Source: an uncultured Bacteroides sp.
Lineage (GTDB): Bacteria; Bacteroidota; Bacteroidia; Bacteroidales; Bacteroidaceae
NCBI GenBank assembly: GCA_900557355.1
Contig: USSR01000338.1
Span: 1 to 7,488, forward strand
Direction: 5' to 3'
Length of the DNA stretch: 7,488 bases
Below are positions 1 through 6,454 of the stretch, piece after piece. Both the position numbers and the translations under genes were made by a program. The notes beneath the pieces were generated by a model. The model was given only the letters and a program-made list of their open reading frames with translations. It was not told where the DNA came from and did no database searches. The stretch's first letter is position 1; each line of letters begins with the position of its first letter.

Positions 1-831
1 GAGCGTGTAGCGGGTAGTCCGGAGTATGCATTTAATGAATATCTGTCGCTTGCCTTGACAGAGGGGATTGCAGTTTGTGTAGTGGTTGTGGTGGTGATTG
101 GAATGTGTCTGAGAATGGGCATGAAACGTGGTCGCTATGGCATTTGTGGTGCAATCCTATCTTTGCTTATTTTTTCTTTCTCCTCTTATCCCATGCATTT
201 CCCGGCATTTGTGGTAGCCGGTGTATGCTTGCTTCTTGCTTGTGGAATAGGTGATGTCATTGGTAAACCTTTCATTCTTTGTGTATGCCTCACTTTATGG
301 GCAGGTGGATATATGGAAAAGTGGCAACAGGAAAAGGATGCTTGTGGGAAATGGATGTATGCACGTATGCTTTATCACTCAGGAGGCTATAAGGCAGCCA
401 ATGAGGCTTACGAGAAACTTTATCCGGTATTGAGAGGTAGAGGGGCATTTCTGTTTGAGTATGGGCATAGCCTGCATAAGTCCTTCCTGTATGGTGATTC
501 CAATAAATATCTGGAAGAGGCTTGCCGATACAGTTCCGACCCGATGGTATTGAATGTCATGGGCAAAAATTATCAGGAACAACATTGTTATGAACAGGCT
601 GAGAAGTTCTTCTATAGGGCTATCCACCGTTTACCCGGCAGGATTTACCCCTACTATCTGTTAGCCAACCTTTATGCGGAACCGGATTTTTATAAACCCG
701 ACAAGTTGAAGGAAGCGGCAGACAGTGTACTGACTAAAGAACCTAAAGTACACTCAACTGCCATAGATGAAATGCGTAGTGAGGTCAGGGAGATATTAAA
801 ACGAAAAGACAAATGTGAAATAAAAAAATGA
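1..831 (+). CDS. O-antigen ligase/polymerase-like membrane protein with TPR tail (partial, 3' end)
   Basis: The frame is open from the first base, so the N-terminus lies outside the window; 276 residues are visible. A TTG at 55 is in frame but is not a credible start, because homology-like sequence continues upstream of it. Residues 7-24 (PEYAFNEYLSLALTEGI) resemble the conserved loop of Wzy/O-antigen ligase proteins, where a His/Phe-Asn-Glu-Tyr-Leu stretch precedes an E/T-x-G-I turn. About four hydrophobic segments follow (roughly 22-38, 45-62, 66-84, 87-104). From about 115 to the end the protein is soluble and helical with TPR-like repeats, for example MGKNYQEQHCYEQAEKFFY followed by a YYLLANLY repeat. 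Known for the family: integral inner-membrane enzymes that polymerise or transfer glycans on a lipid carrier. Inferred: the TPR tail binds a partner or organises a complex. The stop is 8 bases before the HTH gene, suggesting one operon. The glycan substrate is unknown, and the catalytic region is mostly missing from view. Confidence 0.72.
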   Translation, partial: ERVAGSPEYAFNEYLSLALTEGIAVCVVVVVVIGMCLRMGMKRGRYGICGAILSLLIFSFSSYPMHFPAFVVAGVCLLLACGIGDVIGKPFILCVCLTLWAGGYMEKWQQEKDACGKWMYARMLYHSGGYKAANEAYEKLYPVLRGRGAFLFEYGHSLHKSFLYGDSNKYLEEACRYSSDPMVLNVMGKNYQEQHCYEQAEKFFYRAIHRLPGRIYPYYLLANLYAEPDFYKPDKLKEAADSVLTKEPKVHSTAIDEMRSEVREILKRKDKCEIKK

Positions 832-839
832 AATAAGCT

Positions 840-1277
840 ATGGATACATACAACGATAATTGGTGTTCTTGCTTGTTGTTCAGGAATAAACAACTGACTA
901 AAGAATTGAAGCGGTTTGAAGACTTTTCCACTCTGTCCGGTTCTTCTTCGCGTATGTTGGCTTTGAGTCAACTACTCAAGCTACATCTGACTCCTGCCTA
1001 TGGAATTATAAGGAATGAATACGAATGGCAGAATTTATTTGCAGTGATTGATTTGCTTTATGGTGATGATTGGCTACCGGCTGATCTGGAGATTACCCAC
1101 TTGAGCTTGCAAGAATTGAAGTTGTGCTATCTGGTGCGTGCCCGGTTAACCAATAAGGCTATTTCTCTTCTTTTCAATATTACTCCAAAGTCTGTACTGA
1201 AAGCAAAGCAGCGTATCAAGATGAAGCTGTCTTTATCGGGTACAGATAGTTTTGATGAATATATACAGCGGCATTGA
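840..1277 (+). CDS. Small LuxR-type helix-turn-helix transcriptional regulator
   Basis: A 145-residue protein. The ATG at 840 is chosen because a TAA at 834-836 closes the frame just upstream and the start lies 8 bases after the previous stop. Residues 88-131 form a LuxR/GerE-like DNA-binding domain: LSLQELKLCYLVRARLTNKA is the usual 'L(T/S)-x-x-E-x-x-(I/L)C-x-L' entry helix, followed by a turn (NITPKSV) and a recognition helix rich in Lys/Arg (KAKQRIKMKL). Residues 60-85, with their 'LFAVIDLLYGDDWLP' stretch, resemble the segment just before the HTH in large Bacteroidetes TPR-membrane-LuxR regulators. Here, however, there is no TPR, transmembrane or receiver domain, so the protein looks like only the cytoplasmic output half of that family. 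It probably regulates its own cassette, but this is inference. It could be a decayed regulator, though the reading frame is intact and no remnant of a sensor lies upstream. Confidence 0.7.
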   Translation: MDTYNDNWCSCLLFRNKQLTKELKRFEDFSTLSGSSSRMLALSQLLKLHLTPAYGIIRNEYEWQNLFAVIDLLYGDDWLPADLEITHLSLQELKLCYLVRARLTNKAISLLFNITPKSVLKAKQRIKMKLSLSGTDSFDEYIQRH

Positions 1278-1330
1278 GACTTTTATATCGATTGAAATCT
1301 CTATATTATTATCTAAATAATGACGGAATT

Positions 1331-3262
1331 ATGCATAGGAACTTTTTTCTGATAGTTGTATTTTTATCTCTTTTTTCATGTATGGGTACTGTAGACCGTT
1401 TGGAATGGGCTTTGACCTTGGCCGGTGAAAATAGAACAGAGTTGGAAAAGGTACTTCAATACTATAAAGATGATAGTCTTAAGTATAAGGCAGCATGCTT
1501 TCTGATTGAGAATATGCCTTACCATTATGGTTATGAGGATGCGCGGCTGGATAGTGTGAAGGCTATACTGGCTACTGCTCCGTTGGGAGATGGGTATATT
1601 CCGGATAGTGAGAGGAAAAGAAAGTGGAAGTCTTTTAATTATAAATCATTGCCCATATTACAGGATGTGCAGCGAATGACAGCTGCTCTTTTGATAGAGA
1701 ATATAGACGTAGCCTTCGAAACTTGGAATAGGGTGTCTTGGGCTAAATACTATTCGTTTGATGATTTTTGTGAATGGATATTACCATATCGTGTGGGTGA
1801 TGAACCTTTGGAAAGTTGGCGGAAGGCTTATTATGATCATTACCATCCTATACTGGATTCTCTTTATCAGGGTGAGAATATCCTCGAAGCTGCCGATGCT
1901 TTGAATAAATTCTTGAAGTATGAAACCCCTTTTTCTCCTAATTCAGATTTTGATTTACCGCATTTGGGGGCTAAATATCTGTTGAAATACAGGTTGGGCA
2001 CTTGTAAGGAGACGACGGATCATACAGTATATATATTCCGGTCGTTGGGTTTTCCTGTGGGGATAGACGAATATCTGTATTCTCCTTCCAATCAGAATTC
2101 ACATGTCTGGAATATACTTAAAAACACGGATGGAAAACCCCTTTCCTTTTGGTACATGGATTCCCGTGATCTGGCAGTCGGAATGACTGATGGACGTAAA
2201 AAGGGGAAGGTTTATCGTATGCAGTATGGAATTCAAGAGGAGAAATATCAGGGAGTATATAAGGATAATAGTACTCCTTCAGTGGTTCGGAATCCTTTGT
2301 TGAAAGACGTGACAGAAGAATATTTCGGGAGCAATGAGTATCCAGTTAGGATAGATGGGAAGGTTAAAAGTAAATTTGTGGCTTTAGGAATTTTTACACC
2401 TTTCGGTTATGTTCCGGTGGACGTAGCTTTGCGGGATGGTGATCAGGCTATTGTGAGGAATATTGAGCCGGGAGTCATCTACCAGCCTTTGTGCAATGAG
2501 AAAGGGCTTTTCCAGCCATGTGGTTATCCGTTTATGATAAAGGATGATACGGTACGGACTTTTGTCCCGGATATGGATAAGAATGTTTCTCTGTCTATTA
2601 AACGAAAGTATCCATTGCAGAATCATATTCTTGAGTATATGTCGTGGATGACCGGTTCTAAAATAGAAGGAAGCAATGATATAAATTTCCGCAATAAGGA
2701 AATTTTGTATTGTATTGCGGATACACCTCGGGTGAATGTAAACTTTTATCCATCCCATCCTTCACGCCCTTACCGTTATGTACGTTTTGTTCCCCGTGAT
2801 GGTTGGCGTGCGGAGGTTGCAGAGTTGGCTTTTTATGAGAATATTCATGATGATGTGGCAATTTCTTCAAAGGCTATATTAGGTTGTCCTCCTGTTGATG
2901 GCAATCCTGCACATGCTATGGATAAAGCGAATGATGGTGACTGGCTTACATTTTTCTTTTCTGAGGAAGCAAATGGCACAGTAACGTTTGATTTACAAAA
3001 TCCTACTTGGATCAGGAAAATATTGTTTGTTCCCCGTAATGACGATAATTTTATTACGCCCGGTAATAGCTATGAACTTTTTTATCAAGATGGTGTGATG
3101 GGCTGGAGATCACTTGGCAAACAGATAGCTACTACCTATGAATTGATTCATACGAATATACCGGAGGGAGCTTTATTGTGGTTGCGTAATCTTACTCGGG
3201 GCAAAGAAGAACAAATCTTCTATATTGAAGAAGGTAAGCAACGTTTTGTTGGGTATGAATGA
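1331..3262 (+). CDS. Transglutaminase-like lipoprotein with C-terminal discoidin-like domain
   Basis: The ATG at 1331 gives 643 residues and a classic lipoprotein signal: MHRNFF, a hydrophobic core, then lipobox LFSC with lipidated Cys17. The frame extends upstream to a TTG at 1274, but that would bury the signal peptide behind 19 residues, so it is not used. The protein should be exported and lipid-anchored in the cell envelope. A transglutaminase/protease-like core shows the full triad: Cys225 in LGTCKE, His258 in NSHVWN and Asp277 in YMDSRD. Family members act as thiol proteases, amidases or acyl transferases; which applies here cannot be told. The region before the core (about 20-200) is helical and of no known function. 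From about 480 a beta-rich region begins (YRYVRFVPRDG) leading into a discoidin/F5-8-type-C-like domain (about 500-630, with NDGDWLTFFF and PRNDDNF), which in relatives binds carbohydrate. It follows the HTH gene by 53 bases, probably in the same operon. It ends 15 bases from a convergent gene. Confidence 0.8.
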   Translation: MHRNFFLIVVFLSLFSCMGTVDRLEWALTLAGENRTELEKVLQYYKDDSLKYKAACFLIENMPYHYGYEDARLDSVKAILATAPLGDGYIPDSERKRKWKSFNYKSLPILQDVQRMTAALLIENIDVAFETWNRVSWAKYYSFDDFCEWILPYRVGDEPLESWRKAYYDHYHPILDSLYQGENILEAADALNKFLKYETPFSPNSDFDLPHLGAKYLLKYRLGTCKETTDHTVYIFRSLGFPVGIDEYLYSPSNQNSHVWNILKNTDGKPLSFWYMDSRDLAVGMTDGRKKGKVYRMQYGIQEEKYQGVYKDNSTPSVVRNPLLKDVTEEYFGSNEYPVRIDGKVKSKFVALGIFTPFGYVPVDVALRDGDQAIVRNIEPGVIYQPLCNEKGLFQPCGYPFMIKDDTVRTFVPDMDKNVSLSIKRKYPLQNHILEYMSWMTGSKIEGSNDINFRNKEILYCIADTPRVNVNFYPSHPSRPYRYVRFVPRDGWRAEVAELAFYENIHDDVAISSKAILGCPPVDGNPAHAMDKANDGDWLTFFFSEEANGTVTFDLQNPTWIRKILFVPRNDDNFITPGNSYELFYQDGVMGWRSLGKQIATTYELIHTNIPEGALLWLRNLTRGKEEQIFYIEEGKQRFVGYE

Positions 3263-3277
3263 AAATCTTATTACGTA

Positions 3278-4441
3278 TTAGTTACGCAACGTCAGCACCG
3301 TAATTTCGGGCCATGCTCCAAAGCGAAATGGCAATCCGACATAGCCGATGCCTATATTGACATATAATCCCCGGTCTCCTTCTGTGTACATTCCTCTCCA
3401 TTCGGGATAAATCAGTGAAGCGAGTGAATGACCGAACATAATGGCTTGCATTGCATGAGTATGTCCGGCAAGCATCAGCTCAATGTCTGTGTCTGGCAAT
3501 ACTTCCCGCCGCCAATGGGTAGGATTGTGGCTCAACAAAACACGAAACATGCCGTCTGTTCCTTCAGAAGCCTTCTTTAAGTCGGCAAATTGGGAAAAGG
3601 GTGGTTCTCCATCATTTTCCACACCAATAAGGGCTATACTATCTCCCTGATGGTATAATGTAGTATGTTCATTATTCAGTAGTTCCCATCCCATTGCCTT
3701 TTCCATACGCACCAGGTTGTCAATGTTATTCACCTGTTCTTTCAGGTCTTTCCAACGGTAGTAACTTCCGTAATCATGGTTACCCAAAATAGAATATACT
3801 CCATCTTTGGCATGCAGTTGTGACAGAATATTTTGAAAACCTTCCAGCTCACAGCTGCGTTGATTCACCAAGTCACCGGTGAACACGATTAAATCAGGTT
3901 TTTGCTCATTGACCAATTTTACCAATTCATGGATAGGCTTTTCATTTTCTATCCAGCTGCCGATATGTATATCAGATAACTGTACGATGCGGTATCCGTC
4001 GAATGCTTTAGGCAGGTTCGGGTGATGGAATTCTATTTCTTTTACTTCAAACTTACTGATGCCTACCAGTGTGCCATAAAGAATATTGAAGAAACTGACT
4101 ACTCCCAGCACCAATCCTACGGCTGTAAATGGCGAACGGGGCCAGTGCAGTAGATAATGGAAAGGTAATCCCACCAGTGAGCATATCATAAATATCGTTT
4201 TGGGGATGGCAAACAGGAAAATGGCAATTGCCAGTCTTCCAATGGCCTGGGCATGGTGTGCCATTGCATTTTCACCTATGCCTTGCATCAACAGAAAGTA
4301 ACCTGAAATTAATAATAGGGTAGGTATCCAGTGGATAATACGTAACCGGATGTTTTTGGTTTTCCGGATAATGTACATAAAATAGATGTACGCATCAGGG
4401 ATCAGTAGAAAAAGGATAAGGAGTAAGGTTATTCTGTGCAT
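3278..4441 (-). CDS. Membrane-anchored calcineurin-like metallophosphoesterase
   Basis: A 387-residue protein. The first about 128 residues hold four hydrophobic segments (about 3-24, 37-53, 68-90, 106-127), followed by a soluble phosphoesterase domain. All the metal-binding motifs are present in order: D157-x-H159 (SDIH), GD at 189-190 (FTGDLVNQ), GNHD at 220-223, H305 (SHNP) and GHTH at 326-329. Known for the family: a two-metal centre hydrolyses phosphomonoesters or diesters. The layout of N-terminal membrane helices and catalytic domain resembles the YkuE/YaeI type, for which lipid-linked phosphates are possible substrates; the substrate here is unknown. The ATG lies 13 bases inside the 3' end of the upstream membrane-protein gene, a purine-rich stretch (AGAAGAT) precedes it, and translation is probably coupled. 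It is the last gene of the sigma-factor unit, so expression likely follows that sigma factor (inference). Confidence 0.88.
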   Translation of the reverse strand: MHRITLLLILFLLIPDAYIYFMYIIRKTKNIRLRIIHWIPTLLLISGYFLLMQGIGENAMAHHAQAIGRLAIAIFLFAIPKTIFMICSLVGLPFHYLLHWPRSPFTAVGLVLGVVSFFNILYGTLVGISKFEVKEIEFHHPNLPKAFDGYRIVQLSDIHIGSWIENEKPIHELVKLVNEQKPDLIVFTGDLVNQRSCELEGFQNILSQLHAKDGVYSILGNHDYGSYYRWKDLKEQVNNIDNLVRMEKAMGWELLNNEHTTLYHQGDSIALIGVENDGEPPFSQFADLKKASEGTDGMFRVLLSHNPTHWRREVLPDTDIELMLAGHTHAMQAIMFGHSLASLIYPEWRGMYTEGDRGLYVNIGIGYVGLPFRFGAWPEITVLTLRN

Positions 4442-5055
4442 ATATCTTCTAATTCTTCTATATTCTTCTTGATATCGTTAAGATGTTTATAAGCTACTTT
4501 CTTGTATAACAGGTAAATGATGGCAACATCGCAGAGCACAAAGAATGCGATCAGGGTAGCCTGGACGCCAAAGGATGCCTTATAATATCCCATTACCCAA
4601 TAATTGAGAATATTGAATATAATTACCCATGCGATGATGGCGATAATCTCATACCTTGTCCATCGACGGAAACTTGCCATGCGCTTACTAACAATAGCTA
4701 CGGGCATTTCTTCAATCTTTGTGTTCCTTATCCAGCGATAGTTTTTATGGTCCCACCAGATCCCTATCAGAATACTGATTCCAACAAAAATTACAAGTGT
4801 ATTTATTTTAGGCTGCCATTCTTCGGTGATTTGAAAAATGGATGGCAATAACCAAATAACCAGAAGGAGAGCAAGCCCTACCACTCCGATGCCTATGGAG
4901 AAGCGCTGCCAACCTGTAAGACGCCCTATACTTTTACGTGCGTTTGCCTTATATTCGGCAATCATGCCTGCAATCTGCTTTTCGTCGGCAATCGGCTCTT
5001 TCTTCAATTGCTCGTCCAGTGCATTCCAAGATTTCTTCAGTTCATCCAGTTCCAT
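4429..5055 (-). CDS. Four-helix membrane protein, putative anti-sigma factor
   Basis: A 208-residue protein with no recognised named domain. It has a charged, probably cytoplasmic N-terminal helix of about 50 residues (MELDELKKSWNALDEQL), then four hydrophobic segments near 52-70, 83-101, 136-157 and 164-184, with a basic loop at about 103-134, and an acidic/basic helical tail (HLNDIKKNIEELED). Its position, 1 base after the ECF sigma gene, and its small amphipathic cytosolic N-terminus fit a membrane-bound anti-sigma factor; this is inferred from context, not from a motif. No zinc-binding His-x3-Cys-x2-Cys signature and no FecR-type periplasmic domain is visible. The start is fixed by a strong Shine-Dalgarno sequence 6 bases upstream. 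The 3' end overlaps the phosphoesterase start by 13 bases. It could instead be a transporter-like or stress-response membrane protein under the sigma factor's control. Confidence 0.6.
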   Translation of the reverse strand: MELDELKKSWNALDEQLKKEPIADEKQIAGMIAEYKANARKSIGRLTGWQRFSIGIGVVGLALLLVIWLLPSIFQITEEWQPKINTLVIFVGISILIGIWWDHKNYRWIRNTKIEEMPVAIVSKRMASFRRWTRYEIIAIIAWVIIFNILNYWVMGYYKASFGVQATLIAFFVLCDVAIIYLLYKKVAYKHLNDIKKNIEELEDICTE

Positions 5056-5056
5056 A

Positions 5057-5542
5057 TCATTCCTCCTTGTTCATTTTTCTAAGTTTGTCCTTAATCCGGC
5101 TAATTTTGGTAGCAATGTTTGTTATTGTCAGTCCGGTAATTTCAGCAATTTCCTCGTAGCTTTTTTCTTCCAGATAAAGCAGAATTATGGATTTTTCCAG
5201 TTGTCCTAATCGGTTGATCATCCGATAGAGTTGCTTTAACATGTTTTGTGTTTCGTCCAATTCTTCCATCCGGTCGGAATCTTGACTCAAGGTCACGATT
5301 TCGGGGATGTTCTTTTCTTTACGGATAAAGCTGATACAAGTATTTAAAGCGATGCGGTAAATCCATGTGGAGACTTTACACTCCCGTCGGAACTTGGGAT
5401 AGGCCCTCCACAGATTGAGTACAACGTCCTGATATAAATCGTTCAGGGTAGCATTCGGCGTAGTATACAAATAGCACACTTTGTATATGACGCGTTCATA
5501 CTCCCGTATTACGGACAGGAACTCTTGTTCTACATTCTCCAT
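5057..5542 (-). CDS. ECF-type RNA polymerase sigma factor (sigma-70 family)
   Basis: A 161-residue protein, a normal length for the ECF group, which has only regions 2 and 4. Region 2 spans about 14-78: the core-binding helix contains 'DLYQDVVLNLWRAYPKF', and the -10 recognition helix shows 'VSTWIYRIALNTCISFIRK', both hallmark patterns. Region 4 spans about 108-157, with the HTH in 'KSYEEIAEITGLTITNIATK' and the terminal SRIKDKLRK. It directs RNA polymerase to a specific promoter set; the regulon and signal are not visible. The linker between the regions (about 80-105) is acidic. The next gene, a membrane protein, starts 1 base after this stop and is the likely partner anti-sigma factor. The ATG at 5542 follows a purine-rich leader (AAGAAGAAGACG). 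It lies 60 bases downstream of the stop of the metH-activation gene, so it may have its own promoter or be read through from upstream. Confidence 0.93.
   Translation of the reverse strand: MENVEQEFLSVIREYERVIYKVCYLYTTPNATLNDLYQDVVLNLWRAYPKFRRECKVSTWIYRIALNTCISFIRKEKNIPEIVTLSQDSDRMEELDETQNMLKQLYRMINRLGQLEKSIILLYLEEKSYEEIAEITGLTITNIATKISRIKDKLRKMNKEE
5062..5068 (-). promoter_or_regulatory. Strong Shine-Dalgarno site for the putative anti-sigma gene
   Basis: Read on the minus strand this is AAGGAGG, located 6 bases before the ATG at 5055 and inside the last codons of the sigma-factor gene. It sets the start of the membrane protein. Such a perfect site is uncommon in Bacteroidales, and the other starts in this window have none, so it may ensure enough of this protein relative to the sigma factor (inference). 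Confidence 0.7.
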
Positions 5543-5585
5543 CGTCTTCTTCTTGCTTCTTGAATTGCTTTTGTACTGTTAGTCG

Positions 5586-5593
5586 CAAAGGAA
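5586..5593 (-). promoter_or_regulatory. Possible -7 promoter element before the sigma-factor gene (weak)
   Basis: On the minus strand the octamer TTCCTTTG matches the Bacteroides -7 consensus TAnnTTTG at five of six fixed positions, and it lies in the 60-base gap about 43 bases before the sigma ATG. The nearest TTTG that could serve as the -33 element is 24 bases upstream, longer than the usual spacing of about 19-21. The element is therefore only a candidate; the gene may instead be expressed from an upstream or self-recognised promoter. The rest of the gap shows no clear hairpin. Confidence 0.2.
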
Positions 5594-5602
5594 GTCGGAT
5601 AA

Positions 5603-6439
5603 TCACAGGTTTGCAGCCAAAAATTTTCTGATTTCCTTTACGGACATCTTCCTGCGTCGTGCATAATCTTCCAGTTGGTCATTACCTATCTTGCCAACAG
5701 CGAAATAGCGTGCAGCCGGATGTGCCAATATCAGTCCACAGACTGTGGCATGCGGACGCATAGCTCCATTCTCAGTCAGAGTAATACCTATTTGCTCCAT
5801 ATGAAGCAAGTCGTTCAATAGGAAATTAACAGACTGGTCGGGCAGGGAGGGGTAGCCTACGGCAGGTCGTATGCCCTGGAACTTTTCTCTCAACAAATCC
5901 GGAATAGAAAGGTTCTCATCTTTAGCATACCCCCAGGCAACCTTGCGTACGTATTCATGCATCTTCTCTGTTGCTGCTTCGGCAAGCCGGTCGGCAAGTG
6001 TCTGCACCAACATGCGTTTGTAGGTATCGTTTTCATATAGAAGTTCCACTTCTCCGTCACACGATGCAGCAAAAATACCTACCGTATCAGGAATACCTGA
6101 AGATAGCGGACGTACAAAGTCGCTAAGACAAAGAAAGGGACTGCCATCCGGATGTGGGATCTGCTGGCGGAGTAAAGGAAAAAGCTTTCCATCCAGTATC
6201 AGATTATCTCCATCGGCATTGGCTTCACATAGACGGAAAATAATGTGGACATGATAATTTTTATCCAGTTGGTTGAGCATCTGGTTTGCTTCCTTAAACA
6301 GCTGCATGGCTTCAGCCGCTTTGGCACGTTCTTTTTCCTTGGGTTGGAAACCCCATGCATGAAAGAAATATATCCAGTTGATATATGGAGCAACCTCGTG
6401 AATGGTATACGTCAATACCTTATCCACTGAATTATTCAT
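5603..6439 (-). CDS. Stand-alone vitamin B12-dependent methionine synthase activation domain protein
   Basis: A 278-residue protein that matches, along almost its whole length, the C-terminal activation domain of MetH, which binds S-adenosylmethionine and remethylates the cobalamin cofactor after it is oxidised. Recognisable landmarks: YINWIYFFHAW at 19-29, AMQLFKEANQMLNQL at 44-58, WGYAKDENLS at 169-178, RPAVGYPSLPD at 191-201 (the SAM-binding signature), LTENGAM at 221-227, AHPAARYFAVGKIG at 239-252 and QLEDYARRRKMS at 255-266. In Escherichia coli this module is the last about 330 residues of a single MetH chain; here it is a separate gene, so it should work in trans with a MetH lacking the domain, encoded elsewhere. 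The aspartate of the E. coli YIDW motif is an asparagine here (N21). The ATG at 6439 is 15 bases after the dihydroorotase stop, suggesting co-transcription. Confidence 0.9.
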   Translation of the reverse strand: MNNSVDKVLTYTIHEVAPYINWIYFFHAWGFQPKEKERAKAAEAMQLFKEANQMLNQLDKNYHVHIIFRLCEANADGDNLILDGKLFPLLRQQIPHPDGSPFLCLSDFVRPLSSGIPDTVGIFAASCDGEVELLYENDTYKRMLVQTLADRLAEAATEKMHEYVRKVAWGYAKDENLSIPDLLREKFQGIRPAVGYPSLPDQSVNFLLNDLLHMEQIGITLTENGAMRPHATVCGLILAHPAARYFAVGKIGNDQLEDYARRRKMSVKEIRKFLAANL

Positions 6440-6454
6440 CGCTAAATTTTAGTA

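Noticed and set aside
55..57. TTG as the start of the first gene
   Set aside because: The frame is open to the window edge, and the residues upstream of it fit the ligase loop motif, so the gene is partial.
1305..1321. Inverted repeat ATTATT / AATAAT with a 5-base loop in the gap before the lipoprotein gene
   Set aside because: The stem is all A/T and too weak to be a terminator or a convincing operator; such repeats arise by chance in AT-rich gaps.
1274..1330. TTG start extending the transglutaminase lipoprotein by 19 residues
   Set aside because: It would place extra residues before a textbook signal peptide and lipobox; the ATG at 1331 explains the protein better.
2384..2870. Two open frames on the minus strand (124 and 70 codons)
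   Set aside because: Both are antisense inside the transglutaminase lipoprotein gene, with no recognisable domain and no plausible context.
3272..3286. CGTA / TACG inverted repeat at the convergent junction
   Set aside because: A 4-base stem with no T-tract is too short to count as a terminator.
4838..5209. 123-codon open frame on the plus strand
   Set aside because: It runs antisense across the sigma-factor/membrane-protein junction, and the product is a low-complexity Ser/Phe-rich sequence typical of a shadow frame.
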